51,608 nt of DNA from Bacilli bacterium (GCA_900767825.1 CAAGAN010000034.1:1-51608); one strand, 5' to 3'. Positions 36,128 to 45,618 are shown, counted from the stretch's first letter. Notes: generated from the sequence alone by a model not told the origin. Made by a program: numbers and translations.

Positions 36128-37311
36128 TCAATTAAGGAAGAGGCAATTTTGGCATCTTTGATGGCCTCTCCAATGGTTTTTGAGCCATGAAAATAATCGC
36201 CACAAAGGAAGATGTTCTCTTCTATTTGCCTACATGGGTTAGCTATTTTATATAAATCGTAGTCACTTTTTTGGCCAATACAGCTAATTAGGTATGAGCC
36301 AATTAGGGTTTCACCTTTTGTAGTCGTATTTTCAAAACTAGCACGGCCGTTTTTAACTTCTCCTAGTTTCGTCTTAATAGTTTTAATTATTAAACCGTTC
36401 TTATCTTCTTCTATATCATCTATAACGGAAGTAAAAACAAAAAAGATTCCATTTGAAATAGCTAAATCAATTTCTTCTTTATTAGCAGGCATAGAAACAA
36501 AATCCCTTCTATATAAAAGAGTAACTTTATGACCTTGTTTTAATAAGAGGTTCGCGCAATCAAATGCCACATTGCCCCCACCATAAACAACAAAGGAATC
36601 TTCTTTATCAAACTTAATTGAATTATTTATCGTCTTATTAAGCAAATCCAAGCCATAGATTATCCTAGAAGAAGAATAAGGTATTTGACGTGATAAGTTA
36701 TTCCCAATGCAAAGATAAACATAATCATATTCTTTCTTTAATTGGTCTAGTTTTTCTTTATCACAATAATAAGAAAAGACGAATTTAGCACCCAATTTAA
36801 CTAATTTAGATTTAACCGAATCTAGTATTGACATATCAAATCTAAATCTAGGGATGTAATTAAAAATCGCGCCACCTATTTGTTTATTCTTTTCAAATAT
36901 TGTAACTTCATATCCCTTTTTAATTAATTGATAAGCCAAGCTACATCCGGCAGGCCCACTACCAATAATAGCTACCTTCTTATTGTTTTTTATAGGATTT
37001 ATGTAAGGGAACGAGTAAGAAGAAAGAAGCTTTTCTATTTCTTTTGTATCAATGGGTTCATTTATTTTCCCTTTGATGCAATTCCCTTTAGCCCCGCTAG
37101 AACAATCACATAAAGATAAAGTAAGTTCAGGGAATGGATTAAATTCAAAGAGGAGTTCGCTAGCCTCTTTTATTTTTCCTTCCTTAATTAACATGTTAAT
37201 CCTCTTATAAGGAATGCCTGAACGACAAAAAAATTCGCATTTAGGAGAAATACATCCTAAGCAGGGAGAAGACAAATTTAAAAGAGATTTCGTTAAATCT
37301 AGTTGATCCAT
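36124..37311 (-). CDS. Orphan GltD-like FAD/NAD(P) oxidoreductase
   Basis: 395 residues. An N-terminal Cys-rich Fe-S domain (CLGC at 18-21, C26, C30, then CDC and NC near 70-80) resembles the GltD/dihydropyrimidine dehydrogenase N-domain, but the second Cys block is spaced unusually. It is followed by FAD-binding GSGPAGCSLAYQLIKKG (about 113), NAD(P)-binding GGGNVAFDCANLLLKQG and IFLCGDYFHGS. There is no glutamate synthase large subunit nearby. It starts 4 nt after the stop of 37316-38131, in an operon with two unknown proteins. It could feed NADPH electrons to one of them or to a ferredoxin-type acceptor; the reaction is unknown. Confidence 0.82.
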   Translation of the reverse strand: MDQLDLTKSLLNLSSPCLGCISPKCEFFCRSGIPYKRINMLIKEGKIKEASELLFEFNPFPELTLSLCDCSSGAKGNCIKGKINEPIDTKEIEKLLSSYSFPYINPIKNNKKVAIIGSGPAGCSLAYQLIKKGYEVTIFEKNKQIGGAIFNYIPRFRFDMSILDSVKSKLVKLGAKFVFSYYCDKEKLDQLKKEYDYVYLCIGNNLSRQIPYSSSRIIYGLDLLNKTINNSIKFDKEDSFVVYGGGNVAFDCANLLLKQGHKVTLLYRRDFVSMPANKEEIDLAISNGIFFVFTSVIDDIEEDKNGLIIKTIKTKLGEVKNGRASFENTTTKGETLIGSYLISCIGQKSDYDLYKIANPCRQIEENIFLCGDYFHGSKTIGEAIKDAKIASSLID

Positions 37312-37315
37312 GTAG

Positions 37316-38131
37316 TTATTTTATAATTCTTAAGTAAGGAGAAATCCTAAGTTCAACCTTATTGTATTCAAGCTTTAGATTCTTCTTTTTGCCTTTAATA
37401 TCTACTATATGCGTCTTGGTTTCACATAATAATCCAAGTCTAGCTAAGCCATTAGGAAGCAAAGAAGAATAAGGAATATCAACTGAAAGAGATTTAATAA
37501 CCTTATCCCCTTTTGGATTAACTATTATTGGGGATGATTTTGCATTATTTACATAATCAAACAAAGTCAAAGAGAAGACAGATTTCTTATCACTTATGTT
37601 CTTTATATAGATATTGACCTTGCTAGATACGGTATCTTTATTAATTAACTTACCAATCGAAGGGGAAGAAAAGAATACTTCCATATCAAAAAGATATTTC
37701 TTATCAACCACTGATTTAATATCATTATCAACATTTAAGCGAAGATAGAACTTAGAAAGCCTAGGCTCATCCAAGGCCTTGCACATTCTTTCGATAAAAT
37801 CATTAAATAGCTTAATGCCTACATTAAATGAATAATATTCTTCATCATCAAAATACGCTTTCATCCTGCCGAATAGTTCAGGATATTGACCAATATAAAA
37901 GCAAAGATAAGAAATAATATCGATAAATTCAACCGAACTTAATTTAGGTGCAATAACTGAAGAAGATATCGATTCAGCAAAATAGATGAAATACCTTCTA
38001 AGGCTATCCTTAAATAATTCTCCACTGCCCTTTTTTACATTATCTGAAATTTCATTATAAAAACCTTGCCCAATCTTTCCATCAAGCAAATACATGAGGG
38101 TGGATGAAGAATTCTTTGATTTTGTTACCAT
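37316..38131 (-). CDS. Unknown soluble protein, middle gene of the flavoprotein operon
   Basis: 271 residues, not recognised. The first ~130 residues are helical and acidic-aromatic; the second half is beta-rich with repeated short strands (VSSKVNIYIKNISDKKSVFSLTLFDYV, then ELRISPYLRII), suggesting an Ig-like sandwich. There is no signal peptide or membrane helix. Its start overlaps the stop of the upstream gene (TAATG), so all three genes are translationally coupled with the GltD-like reductase. A joint function is likely but unspecified. Confidence 0.7.
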   Translation of the reverse strand: MVTKSKNSSSTLMYLLDGKIGQGFYNEISDNVKKGSGELFKDSLRRYFIYFAESISSSVIAPKLSSVEFIDIISYLCFYIGQYPELFGRMKAYFDDEEYYSFNVGIKLFNDFIERMCKALDEPRLSKFYLRLNVDNDIKSVVDKKYLFDMEVFFSSPSIGKLINKDTVSSKVNIYIKNISDKKSVFSLTLFDYVNNAKSSPIIVNPKGDKVIKSLSVDIPYSSLLPNGLARLGLLCETKTHIVDIKGKKKNLKLEYNKVELRISPYLRIIK

Positions 38132-38625
38132 TACGAATTAAAGCCTTTCAAGACATTAGAAGCATCATCATAGATAGGAGTCATATCAAATTCATCATCA
38201 CCACTTTTGAATATAGATTCGCATAGGCCCATACGTGCTTCATCTCTTTCTTCATAACCTTTCTTAGTGGCAGAAGAAACTAATTTCATTAATTCTTTAT
38301 CAATTGTAGTGGCAAATGATTCAGCATTTATAGTAGAAAGAAGATAGGAAACGAAATCGACAAAGTATGTATCTTCATCTTTCTTGATGATTGTTTCATT
38401 ATCTAGGTAGAACTCTCCTTTAACAATAGCCCTAGCAATTTCATTGCTTATAGCAAGGAAAGCCTTGTCATCATCAATATCTTTTAAAAATGCGACAGCG
38501 GCTAGAAAGGTAGATATTTCCATCGAAGTAGGCAAATCATATTCGATTTCCTTATCCTCGACAAAGGCTACCATTGAGCCAAATAATTCAGCGAATTGTA
38601 ATGTATCTTGTAATGTTGTTTCCAT
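38131..38625 (-). CDS. Unknown acidic helical protein, first gene of the flavoprotein operon
   Basis: 164 residues from ATG 38625; a TTG-based extension adds two residues and is less likely. All-helical and acidic (DDDKAFLAISNEIARAI, STINAESFATTIDKELMKL), with no motif that I know. AAAGAG precedes the ATG and a TATAAA-like -10 is about 10 nt upstream, giving a very short leader. Its stop overlaps the next start by one base. Confidence 0.7.
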   Translation of the reverse strand: METTLQDTLQFAELFGSMVAFVEDKEIEYDLPTSMEISTFLAAVAFLKDIDDDKAFLAISNEIARAIVKGEFYLDNETIIKKDEDTYFVDFVSYLLSTINAESFATTIDKELMKLVSSATKKGYEERDEARMGLCESIFKSGDDEFDMTPIYDDASNVLKGFNS

Positions 38626-38745
38626 AATCAATCTCTTTATATAAATAAAGGTTACACTTTAATTAAGCAAAAAAGAAGAAGAGAAAGCATTAGAACAAAA
38701 CTTTTTAATTCAATAACTTGAATAGAAAGATTATCATTATGCGTT

Positions 38746-40107
38746 ATGAAAAAAGCATTTAAATTATCATTAATTTTATCCGCCTTGATACTCTCTTCCT
38801 GTAACAAGGGAGTCTCTTCCTCGACTAGTGAAGAAAAAGAAACCACTTCAAGTGTAGTTACTCCTAGCGAAACTACTCCTAGCGAAAAGACTTCTACGCT
38901 CGAATCTAGCAAAGAAACTTCTTCTAGCCAAACTAGCAAGATTACTTCTTCTAGTGTAACAAGCGAAGAACCAACCTCCTCTAGCTCATCAAGTGAAGAA
39001 TCAACTCCAACTCCAATTGAAGCCGAGAAAGTATCTCTAGAAGAAGCAAAAAATGCCTGCTTAAGCTTTGAAGGCACTCCAAATGAAGTTGGTTTAGCAA
39101 TCGGAGAAAGGCTTTTTGAAGTACAGGGGTTAGTTATTTCTGTCTTTGATTTTGGAAAATCTACAAAAGCCTATAATGGGACAGAAAAATATAAGGCTAC
39201 AATTACTGATGGGGTCTCTTTCTTAACGGTTGCCCTAAACGAACAATTCTATAAGAAAGTTAAAGACTACATTGGCCAAGAAACTACTTTCTATAAAATC
39301 GTCGGGAAAGAAAGTAGATTAAATGGTAAAGCTGAACTTATCGCGACTAATTTCGAATTCCTAAGCGGAACTACAACTAGATATAGCTCAGAACAGCTTC
39401 TTTCTATTGCACCTAAGTCAACTTCTATAAATGATTCTTATTCTAGATTAAGCAAAGCCCCATTAAATGCGGCTGGGAATTATGATGGAGAAATTCGTTC
39501 TATCAAACTTAAATTTGTAGAAAAGGTTGTCGATAGCGTTTGGCTTTTTACCGATGGAGTTAATTATGTTACATTACATGGTCCATCTAAAGCCTACAAT
39601 AATTTCAAAGCCACTACCGAAGCAATAAACGTCTTAGTCCAGGAAAACATGTATAAATATGCATTAAGCTTTGATTACATTACCCATGTTTCCTTAAATG
39701 AAGACATTGCTATACCAAAAGCAAAAGAAACAATAAAAGAAGCTGATTTATATAAGAATTATCCAACAAAGGATTCATCTTCCCATTTCCAAATCTATGA
39801 AAAAAGGAAGATGAATGTCTATTCTTTTGAAGGATATGTCGATTACTATGTCAAAACGGATAAAATCTTCTTTGTCTTGAGTTCAACCTTGAATGTCTTA
39901 GAATCTACAAACAGGACAAAAGAAAACGCCAGAAGTAAGCAAACCTTGTTTGTAAGTAATGAAACTGAATCAAATTTAACTCTTAATGATTCAAAATATT
40001 CAAAGTTATACAAGGCATGGCAAAATGAAGAAAAGGTAAATCTAACAATTTATCCTTATGCCTGGAATAGCGAGAAATATTTCCAAGTACACGTCTACTT
40101 CAAATAA
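38746..40107 (+). CDS. Large lipoprotein with Ser/Thr/Glu linker and beta-rich domains
   Basis: 453 residues. The signal peptide ends ALILSSC (Cys19); the linker, built of SSxxSEE repeats, runs to about residue 85. The mature part has two beta-rich units, each resembling an OB-fold: FEVQGLVISVFDFGKS...YKATITDGVSFLTVAL and later MNVYSFEGYVDYYVK. Similar modules occur in Firmicutes surface proteins of unknown role. A TATCAT box lies 8 nt before the ATG without a Shine-Dalgarno sequence, so this may also be leaderless. Its 3' end touches that of the convergent PhoH-like gene with no gap and no terminator seen. Confidence 0.75.
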   Translation: MKKAFKLSLILSALILSSCNKGVSSSTSEEKETTSSVVTPSETTPSEKTSTLESSKETSSSQTSKITSSSVTSEEPTSSSSSSEESTPTPIEAEKVSLEEAKNACLSFEGTPNEVGLAIGERLFEVQGLVISVFDFGKSTKAYNGTEKYKATITDGVSFLTVALNEQFYKKVKDYIGQETTFYKIVGKESRLNGKAELIATNFEFLSGTTTRYSSEQLLSIAPKSTSINDSYSRLSKAPLNAAGNYDGEIRSIKLKFVEKVVDSVWLFTDGVNYVTLHGPSKAYNNFKATTEAINVLVQENMYKYALSFDYITHVSLNEDIAIPKAKETIKEADLYKNYPTKDSSSHFQIYEKRKMNVYSFEGYVDYYVKTDKIFFVLSSTLNVLESTNRTKENARSKQTLFVSNETESNLTLNDSKYSKLYKAWQNEEKVNLTIYPYAWNSEKYFQVHVYFK

Positions 40108-40878
40108 TTATTTCTTTAATTTTCTTTTATATTCAACAAACCTATTGTCGAACTCCGCCACAAAGGAGGAACGCATAGGTTTTTCTAGTTTTATAAACCC
40201 GACTAACCCTGTTGATTCAAGAATCTTATAGGAAGTCAAAAATGGATTGTCATCTTCTTTAAACCCAGGAACATCAATTTGGTTAGGAGATCCTAATAAA
40301 ATCATCTTGGTAAATGGGCCAATCCTAGTAACTAAGGTCTGTAATTCATCAAGAGTAAGGTTTTGGGCCTCATCAACAATAATGATGCAGTCTTCAAAAC
40401 TCCTGCCTCTAAGGAATTCAGGTGCTAAAGGAATAATATCAGTAGGCAATTTAGAATACGTGTATGGAAGAGGATATTCTTCATCTTGAAGCGATTTCAA
40501 TGAAGATCTTTTCTTTTTTATCGTTACAGGATCATTTTTAACATTAGCCATCAAATGGTTGTAATTATCAAGCAAGCCACCTAGATATGGGGCATATTTA
40601 TCTTCTTCTGTTCCCTTTAGATATCCAAGGCGATGGCCAATTTCAACAGGCTCCCTGACATAAAATATATTTTTATATCTCTTTTTAGAACCTTTGCCCC
40701 TAACCAAAGACAAAGAAGCCGCTAAAGCGGCAAAAGTCTTTCCAGTCCCTGCCGCCCCTATACAATAAATAAGAGGTTTTCTATTACAGTCTTCATTAAT
40801 CTGCCTGATTAATTCTTTCTGGCCTTCGTTTTCCGCAAAATTGAATCCAAATAAGTTATAAGGTGAATTGTTATCCAT
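40108..40878 (-). CDS. PhoH-like P-loop ATPase
   Basis: 256 residues. Walker A is GAAGTGKT (41-48) and Walker B with the family DEAQN box is IIIVDEAQNLT (about 165-175); YVREPVEIGHRLGYLKG and LLGSPNQIDVPG are also PhoH signatures. It is a short form without an RNA-binding KH or PIN domain. PhoH proteins are implicated in RNA metabolism, often with YbeZ/YbeY. An extended -10 (TGA-TAAAAT) lies 7 nt before the ATG and there is no Shine-Dalgarno sequence. Confidence 0.88.
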   Translation of the reverse strand: MDNNSPYNLFGFNFAENEGQKELIRQINEDCNRKPLIYCIGAAGTGKTFAALAASLSLVRGKGSKKRYKNIFYVREPVEIGHRLGYLKGTEEDKYAPYLGGLLDNYNHLMANVKNDPVTIKKKRSSLKSLQDEEYPLPYTYSKLPTDIIPLAPEFLRGRSFEDCIIIVDEAQNLTLDELQTLVTRIGPFTKMILLGSPNQIDVPGFKEDDNPFLTSYKILESTGLVGFIKLEKPMRSSFVAEFDNRFVEYKRKLKK

Positions 40879-40885
40879 TGACTTA

Positions 40886-40894
40886 ATTTTATCA
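40886..40894 (-). promoter_or_regulatory. Extended -10 of the leaderless phoH-like gene
   Basis: Minus-strand TGATAAAAT ending 7 nt before the ATG at 40878. Confidence 0.6.
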
Positions 40895-41054
40895 TTAAGG
40901 ACAAGTAATTGTTATAAGCAATAATATCCGCATAAAAAGAGGCGAATTGTAAAGAAAAATGTATTTTTAGGTAAGAAATAAAAATAATGAGTGAAATTTT
41001 CTAAAAGAAGTTTAGAGTATTTAAATATATTTCAGCCTATGGGAAGGGGTAAAT

Positions 41055-41546
41055 ATGGATCAAATAGAATTAGGGAAGTTCATCCAAGCTAGAAGAAAGC
41101 GCTTTCATTTTGCTCAGGAGGAACTTGGAATAAAGATTGGTTATTCAGCCCAAGCCATATCCAAATTTGAAGAAGGATGCGCTTCGATTTCTTGTTTTGT
41201 CCTTCCAATATTAGCAGAAACATTAAATTTCAAATTAGATGAAATAGTCATAAAAAGAAAAGATGTTATGGAAACTAGCCTTACCCCCGTCACTCTTCCT
41301 ATATTAACAAAGCAATTAAAGTTAATTCGATTATATAACAAGATTTCGCAAAATATTTTTTCATCGACCTTAGGAATTTCGCCAAGAACTATAAGAAATT
41401 ACGAAAGAGGAATATCTATCCCTCCAATATCTTTTTTATTGGATCTATATAAGAATTTTAAGATACTCCCAAGTCAAATAATGTATGAAAATATAGAATT
41501 AGCCGAATTTGAAAATAGGAAAAATAAAAAGAAATCAAAACAGTAG
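41055..41546 (+). CDS. Regulator with two tandem XRE helix-turn-helix domains
   Basis: 163 residues. HTH 1 (about 4-63): LGKFIQARRKRFHFAQEELGI, then YSAQAISKFEEGCASI. HTH 2 (about 83-145): LKLIRLYNKISQNIFSSTLGISPRTIRNYERGISIPP. There is a basic tail and no other domain. Two HTHs in one chain suggest recognition of an asymmetric or double site without dimerisation. A GAAGGGG Shine-Dalgarno sequence makes this a leadered gene, unlike its neighbours. The target is unknown; it sits directly before the S66 peptidase gene, 39 nt away, which has its own promoter. Confidence 0.8.
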   Translation: MDQIELGKFIQARRKRFHFAQEELGIKIGYSAQAISKFEEGCASISCFVLPILAETLNFKLDEIVIKRKDVMETSLTPVTLPILTKQLKLIRLYNKISQNIFSSTLGISPRTIRNYERGISIPPISFLLDLYKNFKILPSQIMYENIELAEFENRKNKKKSKQ

Positions 41547-41550
41547 GGAA

Positions 41551-41578
41551 TTCAAATTATCTATTTTGCCTTTATAAT
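41551..41578 (+). promoter_or_regulatory. Leaderless promoter of the S66 peptidase gene
   Basis: TTCAAA (41551-41556), 16-nt spacer, TATAAT (41573-41578), then 7 nt to ATG 41586; no Shine-Dalgarno sequence. Confidence 0.7.
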
Positions 41579-41585
41579 AAAAAGC

Positions 41586-42593
41586 ATGATAAGAACCCCT
41601 GATAAATTAAATATAAATGACACAATAGACTTAATCGCTCCTAGTTTTGGCTGTTCAAGCGAGCCTTATTTTTCTAGATTAGAGAAATCAATTAAGACGC
41701 TTAATAAATTAGGTTACCAGATAAAAACCGGAGAGAACGTTTATCTTAACGACGGTTTCCTTTCTTCTAATTCAAGTCTAGAAAGAGCAAAAGAATTCAC
41801 GGAAGCCTATCTAGATGAATCAAAGGCTATCATCTCTGTCGGGGGCGGGGAAGTCATGATGGACATGCTCGATCATATTGACTTCGATAAAATAAAGCAG
41901 GCAAAGCCAAAATGGTTCATGGGTTTTTCAGATAACACCAATCTAACTTTCTTGCTTCCGATTTTAGCCAATACCAAATCTATTTATGGAGTAAATGCCA
42001 CCGCTTTTATATCTGCTAAATTAGATAATTCAGAAAAAGATTCATTAAGGTTGCTGAATAACGATTTCTCTTATTATGAAGGTTATAAGAAATGGGGAAT
42101 GCCATTAAAAAATCCTAGTTCCACATTATCTAGAACTAGATTAAATAGGGAGTCTAAGATTTACGTAAAAGAAGAGATTAATGTTAAAGGAACATTATTA
42201 GGCGGATGCCTAGATATCATTACCTGTCTAATAGGAACTAAATACGATAAGGTTGCTGAATTTAGCAAAAACAATGGACCCATTATATGGATTTTAGAAT
42301 GTTGCGACTTAAATCCCCTTTCCTTTTACCGTAGCTTAATGCAAATGAAAATGGCTAATTATTTTGAAAATACAAAAGCCATAATAATAGGTAGGCCGTT
42401 CCATTATGATGAAACCATAATGGGAGTAGATTTTATTAAATCCGCAAATATGGCTTTAGGTGATTTAAATATTCCATTTGCTGTAAATGCCCCATTTGGG
42501 CATCTTTATCCAAGCTTGCCTTTTGTAGTTGGGGCCAAGGCAAATCTAATAATCAAAGACAATGTAGCAGGAATTAATTATGAAGAAGAGTGA
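41586..42593 (+). CDS. S66-family LD-carboxypeptidase / MccF-like peptidase
   Basis: 335 residues. The nucleophile Ser115 is in GFSDNTNLTF, following SVGGGEVMMDML and KWFMGFS. The Glu and His of the triad fit ILECCDLNP and APFGHLYPS. Family members trim L,D-peptide bonds of recycled murein peptides (LdcA) or inactivate peptide-nucleotide antibiotics such as microcin C (MccF). The sequence cannot decide between these. It is cytosolic, with no signal peptide. Its stop overlaps the next gene by 14 nt, so the membrane protein is co-translated. The TGA stop confirms standard stop usage. Confidence 0.85.
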   Translation: MIRTPDKLNINDTIDLIAPSFGCSSEPYFSRLEKSIKTLNKLGYQIKTGENVYLNDGFLSSNSSLERAKEFTEAYLDESKAIISVGGGEVMMDMLDHIDFDKIKQAKPKWFMGFSDNTNLTFLLPILANTKSIYGVNATAFISAKLDNSEKDSLRLLNNDFSYYEGYKKWGMPLKNPSSTLSRTRLNRESKIYVKEEINVKGTLLGGCLDIITCLIGTKYDKVAEFSKNNGPIIWILECCDLNPLSFYRSLMQMKMANYFENTKAIIIGRPFHYDETIMGVDFIKSANMALGDLNIPFAVNAPFGHLYPSLPFVVGAKANLIIKDNVAGINYEEE

Positions 42594-43185
42594 AGATTTT
42601 GAATTACTTTCATATTTGGTTTTAATCCTTCTTTTAATATTAGGAATTGGGTTACTCTTTTTTGCTAATCTAGGAGGAAATGCGACCTCAAAATTCTTTC
42701 CAGGAATGTCTAAATTCGTACATGTCCTTTCTCTTTTTCCCTTTTTCTTTGTTTTTCCTGTCATGGTTTTATTCGAAACTAGTTACTACAAATTCTTGCC
42801 AAGCCTAAAAAGCAAAGACGGAAAATATAACGAAGACAAGTTGTTCCATATAGCAACGATTGTAGTTATTGTTTTACAAACTATTTTCCTTCTTTTGGCA
42901 TTCCTAGAAGCTTTCCCAAACCTAAACGAACAAATGATGTTTGCCTTATCTACCCCTTCATTAATATTAGAACTTGCCTATTTCGCCATTTATCTCCATT
43001 CAGCCCAAAAAGAGAACAAGAAAATGTTTTATATTACAATTGCAAGCGGAATTGGTTTGTTTGTTCTTCCCGTTATTTTGGGATTATTAATCTATTTCAA
43101 TTTCGGTAGGACTGAAGGATTGATTTTATTTTCACTTCTACCTTTTTCTTCTTTAGGACTTAACCTAAGCAAAAAGCTTAATTAA
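42580..43185 (+). CDS. Five-helix membrane protein of unknown function
   Basis: 201 residues. Hydrophobic segments lie at about 9-30, 45-67, 89-112, 122-142 and 148-175. It resembles small uncharacterised Firmicutes membrane proteins, with no catalytic motif seen. The start lies 14 nt inside the S66 gene, so it is the second gene of that operon. The end overlaps the convergent alpha-galactosidase gene by 8 nt at TTAATTAA. Confidence 0.75.
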   Translation: MKKSEDFELLSYLVLILLLILGIGLLFFANLGGNATSKFFPGMSKFVHVLSLFPFFFVFPVMVLFETSYYKFLPSLKSKDGKYNEDKLFHIATIVVIVLQTIFLLLAFLEAFPNLNEQMMFALSTPSLILELAYFAIYLHSAQKENKKMFYITIASGIGLFVLPVILGLLIYFNFGRTEGLILFSLLPFSSLGLNLSKKLN

Positions 43186-45481
43186 TCTTCTTTACTAAAT
43201 ATGCCCTCGCCCCAAAATCGCCTAGTACTCTAGTATATTTTGATAAGCCGCTGCAAGACCATTCTTTTCCTAATTTAATCGCCCCGGAAGACAAATCTAA
43301 TCCAGTTGCAGTTCCTTTAAATTCTTCATTATCCAATCCTTTTCGCCTAGAGATAAAAGTAACTAGGTTCCCTTCTTCTTTTAGATGAATTGGGGAAACA
43401 TAATTTACCAAGGAACCAAAATTTCTATAATCAATCTTTTCTTTTCTTACCTCATAAGAATACAAAGAAGTTTCATCTAGATTAGGTATCCTAAATGGAT
43501 AAGTACCCGAATTTGGATGTTGCAAGCAAGAAACATAGCTAACTAATATCTTTTCATCATCTTGAATTAATCTAAATAAGACATTGTCGTCAAAATCGCT
43601 TAATTGACAAACCTTCCCAAATTGAAGTGTCTTTCTATTTTCTTTATAGAATTTGATTTGCTCTTTTATTTCTTCTTCATCGATTTTATAGATTTGAGAT
43701 ATATCAAGTTCATAACCTAATGTCCCAATCATGGCCACATCGAACTTAGTACCTAGAGATGTCTTTCTTAACATCTGTAATGATGTCTTCGCGGATACAT
43801 GGTTAGAAAAGCAAACTGGAGGATAGCCAAAAGAAAGGATTGATTGAATCCTACTTCTTTCAAATGAATCCGTATCATCGCTTATCCAGCCTTGGCCAAA
43901 ATAGCAATAAGCGCCTAGATCGTTCCTACTTCCTCCAGAAGCACAAGCTTCCATTAGGAAAGTTGGATATTTTTCTTTTATTCTTTCTAAAATCGAATAT
44001 AGGCCCTTAATGTAATTATAAAAGAAGAGAGACCTGTTTGATTTTATAGAGCTCATCGGACGGTTATAATCCCATTTAATATAATCAAGGTTATAAGAAG
44101 AAATCGCATTATCCAAAGTTGAATAGATAAAGTCGCATACTTCCTTTTTAGTTAAATCTAAAACCAACTGATTTCTTCCAAATATCAATGGATGGATATC
44201 ATCTTTTATCACCCAGTCAGGATGAGCTTTATATAGGCTAGAATCTACATTGACCATTTCAGGTTCAAACCATAACCCAAATTTTAGTCCCATCTTATGA
44301 GCCTTACTTGATAAAAAGGCAATCCCCTTCCCTACTTTCTTATGGTTTTCATACCAGTCCCCTAAAGAAGAAGTATCATCGTTTCTTTTCCCAAACCATC
44401 CATCATCAAGGACAAATAATTCAATTCCTAAAGAAGAGGCCTTTTTCATTAAGGAAACAATTTTGTTTTCATCAAAATCAAAAGTAGTAGCCTCCCAGTT
44501 ATTAAACGATATAGGCCTTGGCGTTTTAGCTAGATTTTCATTCATTAAATGATCCAAAACAAATGGATGGAAATTCAAAGCAATCCCATTCAATCCAAAA
44601 CTAGAATAAGTAATAACTCCCATTGGAGAAATAAATTCTTCATCCTTATTTAGATTTAATTTGAAAGAAGAAAAATCAATCCCGCTAGAAATCTTGATTC
44701 GGTTATAAGGAGTAAGTTCTACATTAGATTCAAAAGAAGATGAATAAACTAGATTGAATCCATAAACATCACCATATTCTAAATTTGCATTTTTAGAGGC
44801 AACCATGAAGAAAGGATTAACAAAATCGCAGCTACTTCCCGTAGTAGATCCAAAACTAATTCTATTATGGGTAATCCTAGTCTTATCTATATTGCCCTCA
44901 TTCGCCCAATGTCCATAAATGTTATATAAATAGAAGGAATCATTTTCTAAGCTAATCTCATAACTAAGACACCTTTTCAATGTAATGGGTTCATCGGATT
45001 TATTAATTATCTTGCTATATCTACCTAAAGTAGTTTCAAATAAAACGTAATGGAGTTCTAGATTAACACCCATTAAATCATCGCTTAAAACTAGAACTAA
45101 TTCCTCTCCTCCCCTAAAAGAAGGTAGGCCATTCATCTTTTCTGGAATTTCATTAATCCTAAAAGAAACATATTTAAAGGAAAATACTTCTCCTTTTTTT
45201 GATTCAAGTTCAATTCCAGGATAAGTATAATCTCCTAACATTGAAGTAGAGAATTCATTATGGCTAGAAAACAAAGATATATTATCATCTTTTTCCCCTA
45301 ACCTAACTTCCCTTCCCCTACAAGTCGAATCATCAAAATAGAAAGAAGAGATATTATCTTCATTTGGATTTATCTTTCTTCCGAAATGTTCTAAAGTCGG
45401 TATTCCTGCATGATTTATTCTAATTAGATAAGAGAAAGAGGAATTAGAAAGTAAGAAAGCATCTTTAATTTGTTTGATCAT
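43178..45481 (-). CDS. Alpha-galactosidase, GH36
   Basis: 767 residues, near the usual ~730 of GH36. The nucleophile Asp lies in IKWDYNRPMS (about 470) and the acid/base Asp in ISDDTDSFERSRIQS (about 535). VLDDGWFGKR and LWFEPEMVN are also family blocks. It releases terminal alpha-1,6-galactose from melibiose and raffinose-family oligosaccharides. There is no signal peptide, so it acts on imported sugars. AAGGA precedes the ATG; TATAAT lies about 30 nt upstream. No sugar importer or regulator is adjacent. A cre-like site and a GAACAA direct repeat are upstream. Confidence 0.92.
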   Translation of the reverse strand: MIKQIKDAFLLSNSSFSYLIRINHAGIPTLEHFGRKINPNEDNISSFYFDDSTCRGREVRLGEKDDNISLFSSHNEFSTSMLGDYTYPGIELESKKGEVFSFKYVSFRINEIPEKMNGLPSFRGGEELVLVLSDDLMGVNLELHYVLFETTLGRYSKIINKSDEPITLKRCLSYEISLENDSFYLYNIYGHWANEGNIDKTRITHNRISFGSTTGSSCDFVNPFFMVASKNANLEYGDVYGFNLVYSSSFESNVELTPYNRIKISSGIDFSSFKLNLNKDEEFISPMGVITYSSFGLNGIALNFHPFVLDHLMNENLAKTPRPISFNNWEATTFDFDENKIVSLMKKASSLGIELFVLDDGWFGKRNDDTSSLGDWYENHKKVGKGIAFLSSKAHKMGLKFGLWFEPEMVNVDSSLYKAHPDWVIKDDIHPLIFGRNQLVLDLTKKEVCDFIYSTLDNAISSYNLDYIKWDYNRPMSSIKSNRSLFFYNYIKGLYSILERIKEKYPTFLMEACASGGSRNDLGAYCYFGQGWISDDTDSFERSRIQSILSFGYPPVCFSNHVSAKTSLQMLRKTSLGTKFDVAMIGTLGYELDISQIYKIDEEEIKEQIKFYKENRKTLQFGKVCQLSDFDDNVLFRLIQDDEKILVSYVSCLQHPNSGTYPFRIPNLDETSLYSYEVRKEKIDYRNFGSLVNYVSPIHLKEEGNLVTFISRRKGLDNEEFKGTATGLDLSSGAIKLGKEWSCSGLSKYTRVLGDFGARAYLVKKIN

Positions 45482-45521
45482 AATTTTTTCCTTTTGCCTT
45501 TTGATTATAAACTTCTATATT

Positions 45522-45536
45522 GAACAAATCGAACAA
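45522..45536. promoter_or_regulatory. GAACAA direct repeat at the alpha-galactosidase promoter
   Basis: GAACAA-atc-GAACAA: two six-base repeats with a 9-bp period, lying over the -35 position relative to the TATAAT (minus strand) of the alpha-galactosidase gene. Confidence 0.4.
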
Positions 45537-45567
45537 TTAAAATTATTATTTTAATAACATAATTATT

Positions 45568-45581
45568 TAAAAGCGGTTACA
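45568..45581. promoter_or_regulatory. cre-like catabolite control site
   Basis: TAAAAGCGGTTACA differs at one position from the CcpA consensus TGAAAGCGNTTNCA. It lies between the divergent alpha-galactosidase and MATE genes. CcpA itself is not in the window. Confidence 0.5.
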
Positions 45582-45618
45582 AACCCTAAATACGTCTAGA
45601 AGAATAAAAATAAATCAA

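Noticed and set aside
38652..39077. Minus-strand reading frame opposite the lipoprotein linker
   Set aside because: It is a by-product of the repetitive Ser/Glu codons; the plus-strand lipoprotein has a signal peptide and domains.
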